Assembly (NCBI GenBank): GCA_964016985.1
Contig: OZ024823.1
Location: forward strand, 113,855,459-113,919,458
DNA length: 64,000 nt
Origin: Anodontia alba
Lineage: Eukaryota; Mollusca; Bivalvia; Lucinida; Lucinidae
Reading direction: 5' to 3'
Part shown: positions 11,008 through 22,200 of the stretch, piece by piece
How the letters are laid out: each line of letters begins with the position of its first letter
How positions within the stretch are numbered: the stretch's first letter is position 1
Position numbers and translations under genes: made by a program
The notes under the pieces: generated by a model
The model's database searches: none
Told to the model about the DNA's origin: nothing
What the model saw: the letters and a program-made list of their open reading frames with translations, nothing else

Positions 11008-11286
11008 CATTAAGAAAACACGCCTATTCAAATATACTGAAAATTTTATCACCAAAAAAATGAAAATTTTTAGATAAAAAAATTCTATATTTTCATATGT
11101 CTGATCAAAACATAGATTGTGGGTACTCGTTAGAACCGCCTCGGCGAGGCGGTTCTAACGAGTACCCACAATCTATGTTTTTGAGCAGAAATAAGAAATA
11201 TAATGTATACCCCTGTAAACCCCAGTTTTACTTTATAAAACTGGGGTTTAAGGGGGTCAAAATTGTATAGGCGTGTTTTCGTGATG
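11008..11286 (+). mobile_element. Family A MITE
   Basis: Ends 'cattaagaaaacacgcctat' and 'taggcgtgttttcgtgatg'; intact central hairpin at about 11120-11177. Confidence 0.9.
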
Positions 11287-11548
11287 ATATGGCCCCTTGT
11301 CAAGAGTGTACTTTGAAGGTTTTGCTTGAACAATAATTCTGTTATATGATGGATTCAAAGCAATTTCAGTCAAAGAAAGAACTGTCGACGAAAGGTTAGA
11401 AAATCTCGTAAAAAACACAGATACGTAAATGGTGACATAGTCAGCTTTTTAGTACACAAGGAAACACGAACGTATTAAGCTCAAAGATTATTTATGTTAC
11501 AAAGGCAAGAATGTGAAAAAGTAACTTTAGATCCAAGATAACACGTAC

Positions 11549-11655
11549 CCCAGTTAGCATTCTACGTAAATCTACATCGGACCGTCATCGGCCCGTCAGC
11601 TACCCTGACGGGCCGATGACGGTCCGATATAGATTTACGTAGAATGCTGACTGGG
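11549..11655. mobile_element. Family E 107-bp palindrome with GTAC duplication
   Basis: A nearly perfect hairpin: 'cccagttagcattctacgta' pairs with 'tacgtagaatgctgactggg', and the middle is 'gacgggccgatgacgg' with its complement. It is flanked by GTAC on both sides (11545-11548 and 11656-11659), a plausible 4-bp target duplication. A second copy lies at 20977-21083. Confidence 0.85.
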
Positions 11656-12011
11656 GTACGCTACTGTTTGAGATTGTTGCTACGACGGTGTCATACATCT
11701 GTAATTATGCTAAGGAACATTGAAAACGTCTTTTTTCCACGACACATAAAATAATACACTATTAAAGCTCAAGTTGCTGCAAAATCACTGAGAGAAACTA
11801 AACTTCAAGTAATGAAAACAAATTGATGTAAATTGGTATAATCTGTCTGCATTTTAAAGCTATTTTATTTTGCGTAAGAAACACACAAAATACCTGTTGG
11901 TTCATTTTCTACTAAAGTCAATTTTTTGACATCCCAAATTTATCCATATTCACGCCAATTAAATAATACTAATTAAACTGAATGTTTGACTGCACATCAC
12001 AAATTTAAATA

Positions 12012-12335
12012 CAGTCGACTCTCATTATCTCGAATTTCAAGGGACTCTCTGAAATACTTCGAGATATCCGTACCTCGACATATCAGAGTTGCAGAATTGA
12101 GGAATAAATAATTCGAACAACCACATTTAACAACTATATGTGTAACTGGTTGAAGTTAGAGATACGAGCGTATATTGAAAATATTGTGGAAAAGCTTTTG
12201 GAGCAATTTCTCCTCTTTTTCACAATATTTTTTTTATCTGTCGTTAGATTTTCATGTTTAGGCAGGGACCAGCTTTTCACTTCGAGATAAGCGGTTATTC
12301 GAGGTAAGCGAGGTCGGGATAACGAGAGTCAACTG
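12012..12335. mobile_element. Pogo/Tigger-like MITE
   Basis: CAGTCGACTCTCATTATCTC at the left and GATAACGAGAGTCAACTG at the right, flanked by TA. It lacks the central hairpin core seen in the copy at 9276-9632, so it is a second pogo-like subfamily (copies also at about 14865 and 50863). Confidence 0.85.
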
Positions 12336-12514
12336 TATAAAAACATGTCTTTCGAAATTTGAAAATTCTATTGTATGCTATTTTTTTTTTTTTTTTTTTT
12401 TTAATATTTGTATTTTTATCACATCGCAACGGTCATTAAAGCAGAAGTTAAATGTTAGCAGCACGGTACCTAAATCCTTTTGATATGCTACATAGTTTGC
12501 GTACACCATTCATT

Positions 12515-12635
12515 GATGCAATCTATGTTTTTGAGCAGAAATAAGAAAAATAATGTATACCCCTGTAAACCCCAGCTTTACTATATAAAAGTGGGGTTGA
12601 AGGGGTCAAAATTATATAGGCGTGTTTTCGTAATG
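12515..12635 (+). mobile_element. Family A MITE, right half only
   Basis: Starts inside the central hairpin ('caatctatgtttttgagcag') and runs to 'ggcgtgttttcgtaatg'. The left arm is missing. Confidence 0.8.
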
Positions 12636-12906
12636 GGGTGTATTTTACGAGTAATGTCGAATTTGAAAAAAAAATGTTAAAAACCTCATTAGACAACGCA
12701 AAGGAAGATTTCAGTGCGCAACCTAAATTGCACTATACAGATTTATAGGCTTATTAAAATATTATGTATCATTTTTATAGATCTTTATAAAGGTCAAAGT
12801 TACTAAACAAAAAGGGTGAATCAGCTGATTGAAATCATTACTTAACCGGATAGTATTCATATATAAACATTCCAATATTCTCACCAGCGTTCTGTTTACG
12901 AGGTCC

Positions 12907-13152
12907 TTAACCCTTAAAGCGCCAAGCAAACCTGCATCAGAAAATGTCATCTGTTTATGTCGTCTGCTGAATATTTTTGCAAATTTTTCAAACCTATTTT
13001 TGCATACAGGCAAACAGTGTGGACCCAGATCAGACTGCTCCTAAAGGAGCAGTCTGATCTGGGTCCACACTGTTTGCAGAAATGAAATTTAAAATCACAA
13101 GCAGATGACAAAGCAGACGACAATTGTTGTGATTGGCAGTTTAAGGGTTAAC
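12907..13152. mobile_element. Foldback element with 60-bp hairpin
   Basis: Outer ends 'taacccttaaagcgccaagc' and 'gcagtttaagggttaa'. The centre is a perfect hairpin, 'cagtgtggacccagatcaga' against its complement with loop 'ctaaag'. Related hairpins (cagatcag..ctgatct) recur through the window. Confidence 0.75.
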
Positions 13153-13434
13153 AAGACAAATGAGACAGATGATTATTTCGTTCAAACAGAAATCACAAAA
13201 ACGTAACGAATACCTCCAAACGATTTGACTTTTCATTATTCTAAATCAAATAATAACCGTTTATATAACTTACAAACAGACAGGTGTGTGTGTCTGTGGG
13301 GAGGAGGGGGGGGAGTGGTGGGGGGGGGGGGCATTATATGTGATAAAATGAGATAACCCAGTGTTAAGATATACGAGTATGAGACGCTGAGCAACATCAG
13401 ACACCCGCGTGACGTAGCGATCTCTCCCTTTTAT

Positions 13435-13596
13435 TTTAACCTTTCCCACTCTCTGGGCTAATTCAGCAGACGATAAACTGACGATATTTTTTCTCATTTT
13501 TCCCATAAAACAGGATTTGACATTTCATGCAAATTGTCTCCACTGGAGACAAATTGCATGAAATGTCAAATCCTGTTTTCTGGGGAAAAAAGCAAA
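13435..13596. mobile_element. Family H foldback MITE
   Basis: Central hairpin 'tttgacatttcatgcaaatt' against 'aaattgcatgaaatgtcaaa', joined by 'gtctccactggagac'. The left flank has 'ctctgggctaattcagcaga'. Relatives are at 4590, 15645, 16300, 18560, 30245, 40765, 55900 and 56884. Confidence 0.7.
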
Positions 13597-13615
13597 TTAT
13601 AGACAGAAGAACATT

Positions 13616-13853
13616 TGAGCCAGTGCACGGCAAAACCTACAAAACAGCGTGTGCGACCAGCGAAGACTCAGATCAGCCTGGGCATCCGCCCAGGCTGATC
13701 ATAGTCTTCGCTATCCGCGTGAAGAAAGGTGGGTCCTTAGCTACCCATTGAGCACACAGCAAAGATTAATGAGTCGGCGGATACCCAGGCTGATCTGAGT
13801 CTTAGCTGGACGCACATGCCATTTTGTTGGTTTTGTCGTGCGCTGGCTCAATC
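13616..13853. mobile_element. Family G foldback element
   Basis: Ends 'gagccagtgcacggcaaaac' and 'gttttgtcgtgcgctggctc' are inverted repeats. The inside has imperfect palindromes built from 'agcgaagactcagatcagcc'. No coding capacity. Confidence 0.75.
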
Positions 13854-13884
13854 ATACAACTATCATGGAGTTTTTTTCTTTTTA

Positions 13885-14065
13885 TTTCGGTTTTACGGCC
13901 CTTTCAAGAATATTTCACTTATATCGAGCCGACCGTTCATCAAAGGTGGGTGAAAACCGGAGAACCCGGGGAAAAACCACCTGACCATAAGCAGAACTTG
14001 GCTTTCCCACATGTGACCCGAGCGAGGCTCGAACCACAGACTAGGCTACGGGGACCCGCATATCA
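13885..14065 (-). repeat. SINE-like fragment, minus strand
   Basis: On the minus strand 'gtggttcgagcctcg' fits box B, and the distal part ends '..gaaagggccgtaaaaccg', similar in spirit to the tail of the SINE at 15276. Box A is not clear. Confidence 0.4.
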
Positions 14066-14261
14066 TGAAAGTAAAGTTTCGAATATTTCTGTTTTAATCG
14101 TTAAAAAGGTTCATGACCCGTGTCCCTGTGATGTGTATGACAGTTCAATAGTCTGAATCAGATAAATTTGCATTTTGATATCGAACTTCTCAGTCAAATG
14201 AGCTTGCAGGTCCTTGTCTACACGTTATGTCTGGTCGAAAACCCATTTTTTACTTGATAAG

Positions 14262-14425
14262 GTTGGTTTGTTTGTGTTGGATTTTACGGCCCAGTCAACC
14301 CATTTAGGGTCATGTCGAGTGCACTTTTTCTTGGACAGGCTTAGTCCTCTACGCGGTTAACCAGTACTTGTGCACATTCATTCGCCAGAAACTGACAACA
14401 GCATTTTTTTGAAAGAGCTAAAGGG
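14262..14425 (-). repeat. SINE tail fragment
   Basis: Reverse complement of the 3' two-thirds of the SINE at 15276-15591: shares 'tacggcccagtcaaccca', 'gtcctctacgcggttaacca' and 'gccagaaactgacaac'. The tRNA-like head is absent, that is, 5'-truncated. Confidence 0.7.
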
Positions 14426-14864
14426 AGAGAATGACCGTTGAAAAGTCTCGGAAAGTATGTGCGTTTCCTGGGTATCTTCACATGTTTTTTCTCACAAATT
14501 ATTATTAACCCATTTATGCCACATGGACTCTTCTACCTTCACTCTTCGGACCGGTCCATTTCCAAAAGAAGATGTGTCTGGTAAGTTTTTACTATTTTCA
14601 TGTTTTATAGAAACTCATCATTTCAATGCAAACAATGTAGACCCTGATTAGACGCCGCTTTCTATATGGGACGCACGGCACAAATATGTTTTTTTAAAGT
14701 AAATTTATAACATAGATATAAAGCACCTGATTCTATATTATAATTAATGTTCCCGCACATATGAACAGAGTGATTCGTCCTGGTCTCGAACACTTTGGTT
14801 AGCCCCAGCGCTTAATACCGTTCCATTATGATCATCATTGTGTTTTATTGGCGGGATACATAGC

Positions 14865-15186
14865 AAGTCGACTCCCGTTATCTCGAACTCCAAGGTACCC
14901 TCTGAAATACTTCAAGATATCCGTACTTCGAGATATCAGATTCGCAGAATTGAGGAAAAAATAAATCGAACAACCACATTTCACAAATGAGTATATACTT
15001 TGACTCCTGATATTAGAGATATATTGAAAATATTGTGGAAAAGAGGAGAAATTGCTCCTAAGGAGCAATTTCTCCTCTTTTTCACAATATTTTGTTACCT
15101 GTCGTTAGATTTTCAGGGACCAGATTTTCACTTCGAGATACGCGGTTATTCGAGATAAGCGAAGTCAAGATAACGAGAGTCGACTG
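14865..15186. mobile_element. Pogo/Tigger-like MITE
   Basis: The right end GAGAGTCGACTG/TA is well preserved and the left end ('aagtcgactcccgttatctc') is mutated in its first bases. The centre has a hairpin 'gaggagaaattgctcc'/'ggagcaatttctcctc'. Same subfamily as 12012-12335 and 50863-51190. Confidence 0.75.
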
Positions 15187-15275
15187 TATTTTAGAAGCCA
15201 TCCTTCATAGAATCATTCAAACCAAGGGGTTAACCAGTATTCGGAGTGCGTGATTGTGTCTTTTCCTGGTTACAT

Positions 15276-15591
15276 TTGTACCTCCTCGGTGGCTCAGCTG
15301 GATGCGCCGTCCGACTGGAAACCAGGAATTCGCGGGTTCAACCCCTGCCGAGGTCGGCAACATTCTTTAGTGGAGATTGATCATGAAATATTTTCTGCGG
15401 TCATTCTTTCCCTTCCGCTGATTCAAGAAGGGCAGTTGTCAGTTTCTGGCGAAAGAATGTGCACAATACTGGTTAACCGCTTAGAGGACTAAGCCTGCCC
15501 AGTAAACGTGTGGTTAGGTAAACTGACGGCGCTCGACATGACCCCATTGGGTTGACTGGGCCGTAAAACCTCAACACAAACAAACAAAATC
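15276..15591 (+). repeat. tRNA-derived SINE, full length
   Basis: The tRNA-like head has box A 'tggctcagctgg' and box B 'gggttcaacccc', spaced as in a tRNA, and is closed by an acceptor-like 'cctcgg'/'ccgagg' stem. The body includes 'gccctt'-type text and 'gtggttaggtaaactgacgg'. The tail is 'gggccgtaaaacctcaacac' then aaac repeats. It would be transcribed by Pol III and mobilised by a partner LINE. Truncated relatives are at 14262, 18128, 29175 and 44695. Confidence 0.78.
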
Positions 15592-15644
15592 TCCGTATTT
15601 ATTTTCACAAGCCAATCAAATTCTCACATTAGCTTTAAACAAAA

Positions 15645-15790
15645 CAAATCTCTAGGCTAATTAAGCAGACGATAAGCTGGCGACACTTTCCTTAATTTTC
15701 CTAGAAAACATGATTTGACATTTCAAATTTGATTTGAAATGTCAATTTCTGTTTTCTTGGAAAACTGTGAAAAATATTTCAAAATGTCGT
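15645..15790. repeat. Family H foldback MITE, degraded
   Basis: Landmarks 'ctctaggctaattaagcaga' and 'gatttgacatttcaaatttg' with inverse 'atttgaaatgtcaatttc'. The hairpin is shorter than in the 13435 copy. Confidence 0.55.
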
Positions 15791-15871
15791 GGATGAAAAT
15801 GTTACCCAAAACGCTAAGCGTTAATCAAACACAAATACTCCTGACTCGAACACAGAACTCCATCTGGTATT

Positions 15872-16151
15872 CATCAAGAAAACATACCTATATCATTTTG
15901 ACCCCCTTTAACCCCACTTTTATATAGTAAAAGTGGGGTTTACAGGGGTATAGATTATTTTTTCTTATTTCTGCTCAAAAACACAGATTGTGGGTACCCG
16001 TTAGAACCGCCTCGGCGAGGCGGTTCTAACGAATACCCACAATCTGTGTTTTGAGCAGAAATATGAAAAATATCAGAATTTTTATCTGAAAACTTTCAGT
16101 TTTGTGGTGGTGAAATTTTCAATATATTTGAATAGGCGTGTTTTCGTAATG
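15872..16151 (-). mobile_element. Family A MITE
   Basis: Inverted orientation: left end 'catcaagaaaacatacctat', right end 'aataggcgtgttttcgtaatg'. The central hairpin is intact around 15988-16050. Confidence 0.9.
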
Positions 16152-16294
16152 TGTTGGATAAATGGTTATAAGGCCGATGGTGCTGAGGGAAAATACATTA
16201 TCAAATGAAAGTTTCTGCTAACATATTTTCGTGTTGTACATCTAGCAAAAGCAATCAAAACATAATTAATGTAATTCCCCAGACCACTTTAACG

Positions 16295-16445
16295 CATGAC
16301 ACTCTGGGTAAAAATTTCAACAGACGACATTTTAAAATATTTTTTTTATATTTCCCACTTGAGACAATTTTATGTAATGTCAAAACCTGTTTCCTTGGAA
16401 AAATACAAACGATTTGTTGTCTGCTGAATTAGCCCTGAGAGTCGT
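16295..16445. repeat. Family H foldback relic
   Basis: Contains 'actctgggtaaaaatttcaa', 'gagacaattttatgtaatgt' and 'gtctgctgaattagccctga'. The hairpin is mostly lost. Confidence 0.45.
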
Positions 16446-16863
16446 AACGGCTTGGTCACAAATCGGAAGTTATTATCAGTAAAACCACCATGGGCTTGAC
16501 CATAAATCGTGAGTTATTACCCGTTAAACCCGACCATAGACCACAGATGAGCAGGGTCAGGCAGTAATCATCCAAAAGGTTTAGTTTTGCAAGCAAATCT
16601 GTTGTGGAATTTCTTGGATGTCTCCATGTTTGTTCTTTGACATTTAATGCAATCTGATAACACTTTTGTCTGGGGAAAATAACAGAAATGTTATCCTTTT
16701 CGTTGTTTGTTGAATTTGCGCAGTTTAGACATAAACTACTGATGAAGTGCCTTGATTACTAACATTGCTGTGACTTCTCAGTAATCACAACTACAACAGA
16801 TGGCACTTTGCATATTTAACCTAAGGATTCGGACACTTAACTCCTAGCACTGCTTGTCCTAAC

Positions 16864-17139
16864 ATCACGAAAACATGCCTATATAATTTTGACCCCCTTA
16901 AACCCCACTTTTATATAGTAAAACTGGGGTTTACAGGGGTAAACATCATTTTTCTTGTTTCTGCTAAAAACATAGATTGTGGTACTCGTTAGAACCGCCT
17001 CGCCGAGGCGGTTCTAACGAGTACCCACAGTCTACGTTTTGAGCAGAAATAAGAAAAATATCAGAGTTTTTTATCTGAAAATTTTCAGTTTTTGGACGTG
17101 AAATTTTCTATATACTTGAATAGGCGTGTTTTCGTAATA
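16864..17139 (-). mobile_element. Family A MITE
   Basis: Left end 'catcacgaaaacatgcctat', right end 'ataggcgtgttttcgtaat'. Central hairpin 'actcgttagaaccgcctcgc' with its complement. Confidence 0.9.
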
Positions 17140-17409
17140 AAATTGTAAAAGGTGTATTCTATTGCCTGTTGAAATGTATGAATTGCTGCCTAATTGACGA
17201 ACAACGCAGACCCTGATCAGACGCCGCGTTCTGTGGCGACTGATCTAGGTCTACATAGTTTGCTGAGGCTTATCAGTTCCAATATCTAGTGTTTAAATGG
17301 AAGTTTTCTTCAGATTAAAAGCTAACAAAAAAATAATACCTCTTTTCAATGGATGGCAAACAAAAGTTGATTTCAAACATACGAGTGATGATTACTTCTT
17401 AGCATTGTA

Positions 17410-17751
17410 GTGAAGGACTTGATCAGGGCTGCCCATTCTCAACCCTATTATTCCATGACTATTTATGGTTATGTAACAACAGTCCATGTCATTTGGTCAG
17501 GTTATGTCGAAGTGGCATTGAAGCCCTTCAACATCACTGAAAAAAGTGTACAGACATTGAGGGGGATTATGTTGAAAAATAATACAATATGTCTTCCAAA
17601 TCTCAAATCTTTACATGTGAGGCTCACATCTTTTCAACCAGCCCGAAAAAAAAGGAAAGTTGTAGTTTATATCCATGATAACCTGATCTTTCAGCTTTTC
17701 CAAAATCCTGTCTGTGTTGCAATTTTTAGGTATTTTGTGGTATGCCATTAG
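17410..17751 (+). other. Unassigned 113-codon open frame
   Basis: An uninterrupted frame of 113 codons between repeats. The deduced protein has no motif I recognise, no clear signal peptide and no obvious splice framing. It includes a basic patch (ARKKRKVV). Composition is ordinary. It may be a degraded retroelement fragment or chance; I do not call it a gene. Confidence 0.15.
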
Positions 17752-17903
17752 GGTGTATGGCACATGTCAATAGCATCTGCCCAGATCAGTAAGAACACTA
17801 TTTGTCCAGCTGTTAGATACGTCAACATGTACTAAAACGGGTTTGTTCAAAGTCTAGAACAATGATGGTATTAGTTTAAGCATCCCAGTATCTAGGGAAA
17901 ATA

Positions 17904-18123
17904 TGAACGAGCGTACGACAAGACCTACAATAAGACCTGTGTGACCAGCAAAGACTCAGATCAGCCTATATATCCACCCAGTATGGCAAGGGTTCTCGTT
18001 TATTCCTTTTTGGATAGCCCGGAGGCTGAAGAAGGCACATGCAATCAGCGAAGACTCGAATCAGACTAAAAGGATGTGCAGGCTGATCTGAGTCTTCGCT
18101 GGTCGCACAAGTCTTATGGTATT
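17904..18123. mobile_element. Family G foldback element
   Basis: Shows 'gaccagcaaagactcagatc' on the left and 'gatctgagtcttcgctggtc' on the right, with an interior 'ttctcgtttattcctttttg' block shared with the copies at 20681 and 45175. Confidence 0.65.
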
Positions 18124-18127
18124 TTAT

Positions 18128-18208
18128 GCTGGCCTCGTCGGTGGCTCAGTTGGATGCGCCGTCCGACTGGAGACCAGGAGGCCGTAAAACCTCAAAACAA
18201 ACAAACTT
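18128..18208 (+). repeat. SINE with internal deletion
   Basis: Carries the tRNA-like box A region 'cggtggctcagttggatgcg' of the SINE at 15276, then jumps after 'gagaccagga' directly to the tail 'ggccgtaaaacctcaaaac'. Box B and the whole body are missing. Confidence 0.75.
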
Positions 18209-18559
18209 ATTGTATTTGGTCCTGCGCTTGTTCATATGGTATTCTGCAGTATCTGAGGTTTCTGAAAGAGGAAGCAGACTTTCCTGGTATATACAATTTA
18301 TGTCAAAAGTTGTGAAACTAGCTCTGCTGACAAAACAAACCGTATTTACCCTAATTATTCACACAATATTCAAACAGACATATCTGAGCTAACAGTGCAT
18401 ACCCAGATCAAACTGGTATTAACAGCGAGTTTGATCAGGATCTACACTTTTTGTCGTTCATCTAGAGCTTCTCAGCTATATTTCCAGTGGTCCAATTATA
18501 TACATAAATTTAAGGATGGAGCATGAATGTTTAAACTTTCTTGTTTAAACTACATTTTT

Positions 18560-18739
18560 GGGTAATAAAATAGATGACAAATTGGTAATATCCTTTTTTT
18601 TTATTTTCCCAAAGAATAGGTTTTGATATTTCATGCAAATTGTCTCCCAAGGGACAGAGAAACAGGTATTGATATTTCATGCAAATTGTTACCTAAGGAG
18701 ACAATTTGCACGAAATGTCAAAACCTATTTTCTTGGAAA

Positions 18740-18747
<8 letters not shown>
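18560..18747. repeat. Family H foldback MITE
   Basis: Contains repeated 'gatatttcatgcaaattgt' and inverse 'acaatttgcacgaaatgtca'. One arm appears duplicated. The (AT)n array follows directly. Confidence 0.6.
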
Positions 18748-18798
<51 letters not shown>

Positions 18799-18892
18799 AC
18801 AAGGCTGAGTGAGGCTCGAACCCACGCCGGCTACGACGGCAGCGCCTAGCCCTTCAGAGTCAGGAGACATAACCACTGCACCACTACGCTTG
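18748..18892 (-). repeat. tRNA-like SINE head with (AT)n tail
   Basis: On the minus strand 'gtagtggtgcagtggttatg' resembles a Ser-type tRNA box A and 'gtgggttcgagcc' is a good box B. The element is followed by an (AT)n array of about 24 units and an A/T run, giving a head-plus-simple-repeat-tail layout. Confidence 0.55.
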
Positions 18893-19156
18893 GTAAAAAC
18901 AAGTTTCATGGAACAGTATTATGCTTGATTTCTCAGAATGACCCGTCGGATAGGGTATATTTTTGGTGCGCCTAACGCACTCATTATTACAAGGAACTCT
19001 CTGGATCCATAGGATACTGAAGCTTGAAAATATTATCATAATTTAAGATTTATACAAACTTCAACATAGAATTAATATATATATATATTTTAAATATTTT
19101 CTGTTTATTTTTCCCAAGCATGCTAAGAGTTACGTCATTTATGGCAAGTCACTATT

Positions 19157-19263
19157 TCATTTACGAGGTATGTATTTGTGAAAATGTTCTTGTATCCTTC
19201 GCCAAGAATCTTCCTGAGCCAGATTGTGTGTTTCTGGAAGACCTCCCCAAAGAAACCTCATGT
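19157..19263 (-). CDS. ACOT (minus) exon 8, C-terminus and stop
   Basis: A 107-bp exon after acceptor tttacag/ACATGAGG. It completes a split Asp codon, then encodes [20 protein letters not shown] and a short amphipathic end [10 protein letters not shown], then TGA. The LWGG and SW..I..FHK spacing matches the C-terminus of type-I ACOTs (IIWGG..W..LQTFFHK). Phase fits exon 7 exactly. Confidence 0.93.
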
Positions 19264-22200
19264 CTGTAAAATAAACACAACTCTTCAGTCTAGCATATTT
19301 TACAAGCAAGTTAAAACCTGTGCGATTCTGAGAAAGACACCTTATTGTTCATCCTTTGTAAACAAGAAATGATATGGCAAAATATGCCATATCGTGGGAC
19401 ATAGCAACAGATAAGGCGCTTTTTTAATCCGAAAAATGTTGATATCTTTCTTATTTCTCAACAAGAACATACGTTGTCGTACTCATTAGAAGCGCCGCGG
19501 CGAGGCGCTTCTAATGAGTACCACAACATATGTTTTCGTCGAGAAATAAGAAAAATATTATGTGGATACCCACTCTTATCTGTAGCTATGGTGGGAGTCA
19601 CTTGTAGTTTATTTAATAGAATTTCAGTACAGCGAATAAAGTTATTCAACTTGAACTGACCGATTTACAACTAAATTTTATGAACAGGGAGTTTCGTTTC
19701 GATTTTGATTTCCTAGAAAATGCATATGATAGAACTTGAACTAATATTCTTTTAGATAATGTCCTTTCTACCATAACTTGCAAAATGCAACGGTTTGGAT
19801 TTTCATTTAAGTATAGAAATATGATCGGTTTAATTTCGTAACAAAGATAAGGTCGAGTCAAACTATGGGATCTTATTTGTATGATACGTTATAAATTGTA
19901 ACTTCCATAAAATCGTATAACTTTCTTTTTTTGTTCATATCTGTTATTTTATTGTAATAATTCATAGTATAAGTACCATAATACATATTAATCTCTAGCT
20001 TTCTCTATATTCAGTTATACATTTTTCAACTACCGTAATAGCACTAAGTACTGGGAACGACAGGTCTGATCAAATGATGTAGACCCAGATCAGACGCCGC
20101 ATTATGTAGCGTCCGCTCAAGACCTACTCTGTTTGCCTATCATCTAGCATAGTTTTAGCTGTATCAACATGTCTTAAATTGGTCGAGTTAAAATTCTATG
20201 ACGTCTGGTAATAAGATCAGGTGTCCCAGTATTCAGGGTAAATTCGGTAACATGGAAACTATATTAGGGACCTGTGCAAACTCAGGTTACGATAGGTGTC
20301 CATTTATCCACTACAATCATCACGAAAACATACCTATATAATTTTGACCCCCTTAAACCCCACTTTTATATAGTAAAACTGGGGTTTACAGGGGTATACA
20401 TTATTTTTCATATTTCTGCTCAAAAAAATAGATTGTGGGTACTCGTTCGAACCGCCTCGGTGAGGTGGTTCTAACGAGTACCCACAATCTATGTTTTGAG
20501 CAGAAATTACCGAGGCGGTTCGAACGAGTACCCACAATCTGTGTTTTTGAGCAGAAATATGAAAAATATCAGAATTTTTTGTCTGAAAACTTCCAGTTTT
20601 TGGTGGTGAAATTTTCAATGTATTTGGATAGGCGTATTTTCGTAATGTGAAACAGGTCTTTTTTGATATACCATATAAATATGAGCCAGCGCAGGACCAA
20701 ATACAATAAGACTTTTGCGCGACCAGCGAAGTCTCAGATCGGCCTGCGCATCCGGGCAGTCTGATCAGGGTCTTCGCTGATCGCATATGCCTTCTACAAC
20801 CTCCGGGCTATCCAAAGAGGAATAAACGAGGACCCTTGCCGGACTTGGTTGATGTACAGGCTGATCTGTGTATTTGCTGGTCACACTGGTCTTGTTGTAG
20901 GTTTTGTCGAACGCTGACTCATATCATTAAAGTGGTAGAAGATTTGTTCGGTCCTCCGTGGTTCAACTAGTGGTAACCCAGCTAGCATTCTACGTAAATC
21001 TACATCGGGCCGTCATCGGCCCGTCAGCTACCCTGACGGGCTGATGACGGCCCGATATAGATTTACGTAGAATGCTGACTGGGAATGAGCAATCATTGTA
21101 CGAGCTATTAAGGTTTAACTGTATTATTTATTTATTGTTATTGATAGTATCAATCCGGCATAAATTTACGTACCATACAATCTATGATAAGATATTCTAC
21201 ATAGAGGAGTATAGGGTGGCTCTATAAGATGGCCAGCGTCTGGATATGAGACTATTTCATAGTTGTGTAGCTTATCCGCAGGAAAATGGTCCTTCATAAA
21301 CCAGATACATTGGTTTGGTCCACACTGATCGTCCTCTCCAACAATGTTGAGAATTTGAGCATCACTATTCCACACCTGCAATATAAGATAATGTACCCAG
21401 CGGGAATATTGCATTTATACAACGTCGTATTAAAGATGCCGCTGCATCGACGCTGATGCGACACTGTCTCAACGGGAGAGAATGAAATACTATTCATAAA
21501 ATTAAGGGGACTGAATATACTTGGTAGATTTGCAGCCATTTTTACAAGGGAGATAACTTTCGTGACTCTGATTGTTTACTTGCACACCTAGCTCCTTTTG
21601 AAAAGAGTACCCTAAAAGGAAATATTTTGCTCCTCTTCTTTCCTTTTAGAGTAGACACCTTTTCAGAAGGGGGCAAAACAATTTTGACAGAGATGCCGCC
21701 CCTGAATGTGTTCCATTCCCTTTACAGCATCAAAAGGGACACATTACGATAACATGCCTATTCAAATATACTGTAAATTTTCCCACCAAAAAATGAAAAT
21801 TTTCAGATAAAAAAATCTGATATTTTTCATATTTCTGCTCAAAACATAGATTGTGGGTACTCGTTAGAACCGCCTCGCCGAGGCGGTTCTAACGAGTACC
21901 CACAATCTATGTTTTGAGCAGAAATAAGAAAAAATAATGTAAACCCCTGTAAACCCCAGTTTTACTATATAAAAGTGGGGTTTAAGGGGGTCAAAATTAT
22001 ATTGGCATGTTTTCATGATGATACAGTAATTATCCGAAATATTCGGACACCTTAACTCCTTAGCATCCTAAAATTTGAACAAGTTCATTTGACTAGCTGA
22101 AGAAGTGTCTAAAATAAAATGTGCATATGTAGGAGCAGTTTGATCTTGGTCTACATTGCTTGCTCTGCCACACCTGCACGAATATTCGGGGTAAATACGG

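Noticed and set aside
11008..11286. CRISPR-like regular repeats
   Set aside because: The repeated units are whole palindromic MITEs scattered kilobases apart in a eukaryotic genome, not short direct repeats with spacers.
13280..13332. G-rich run as another A-to-G hypermutated site
   Set aside because: Simple TG and poly-G low complexity with no homologous copy to compare; nothing indicates editing.
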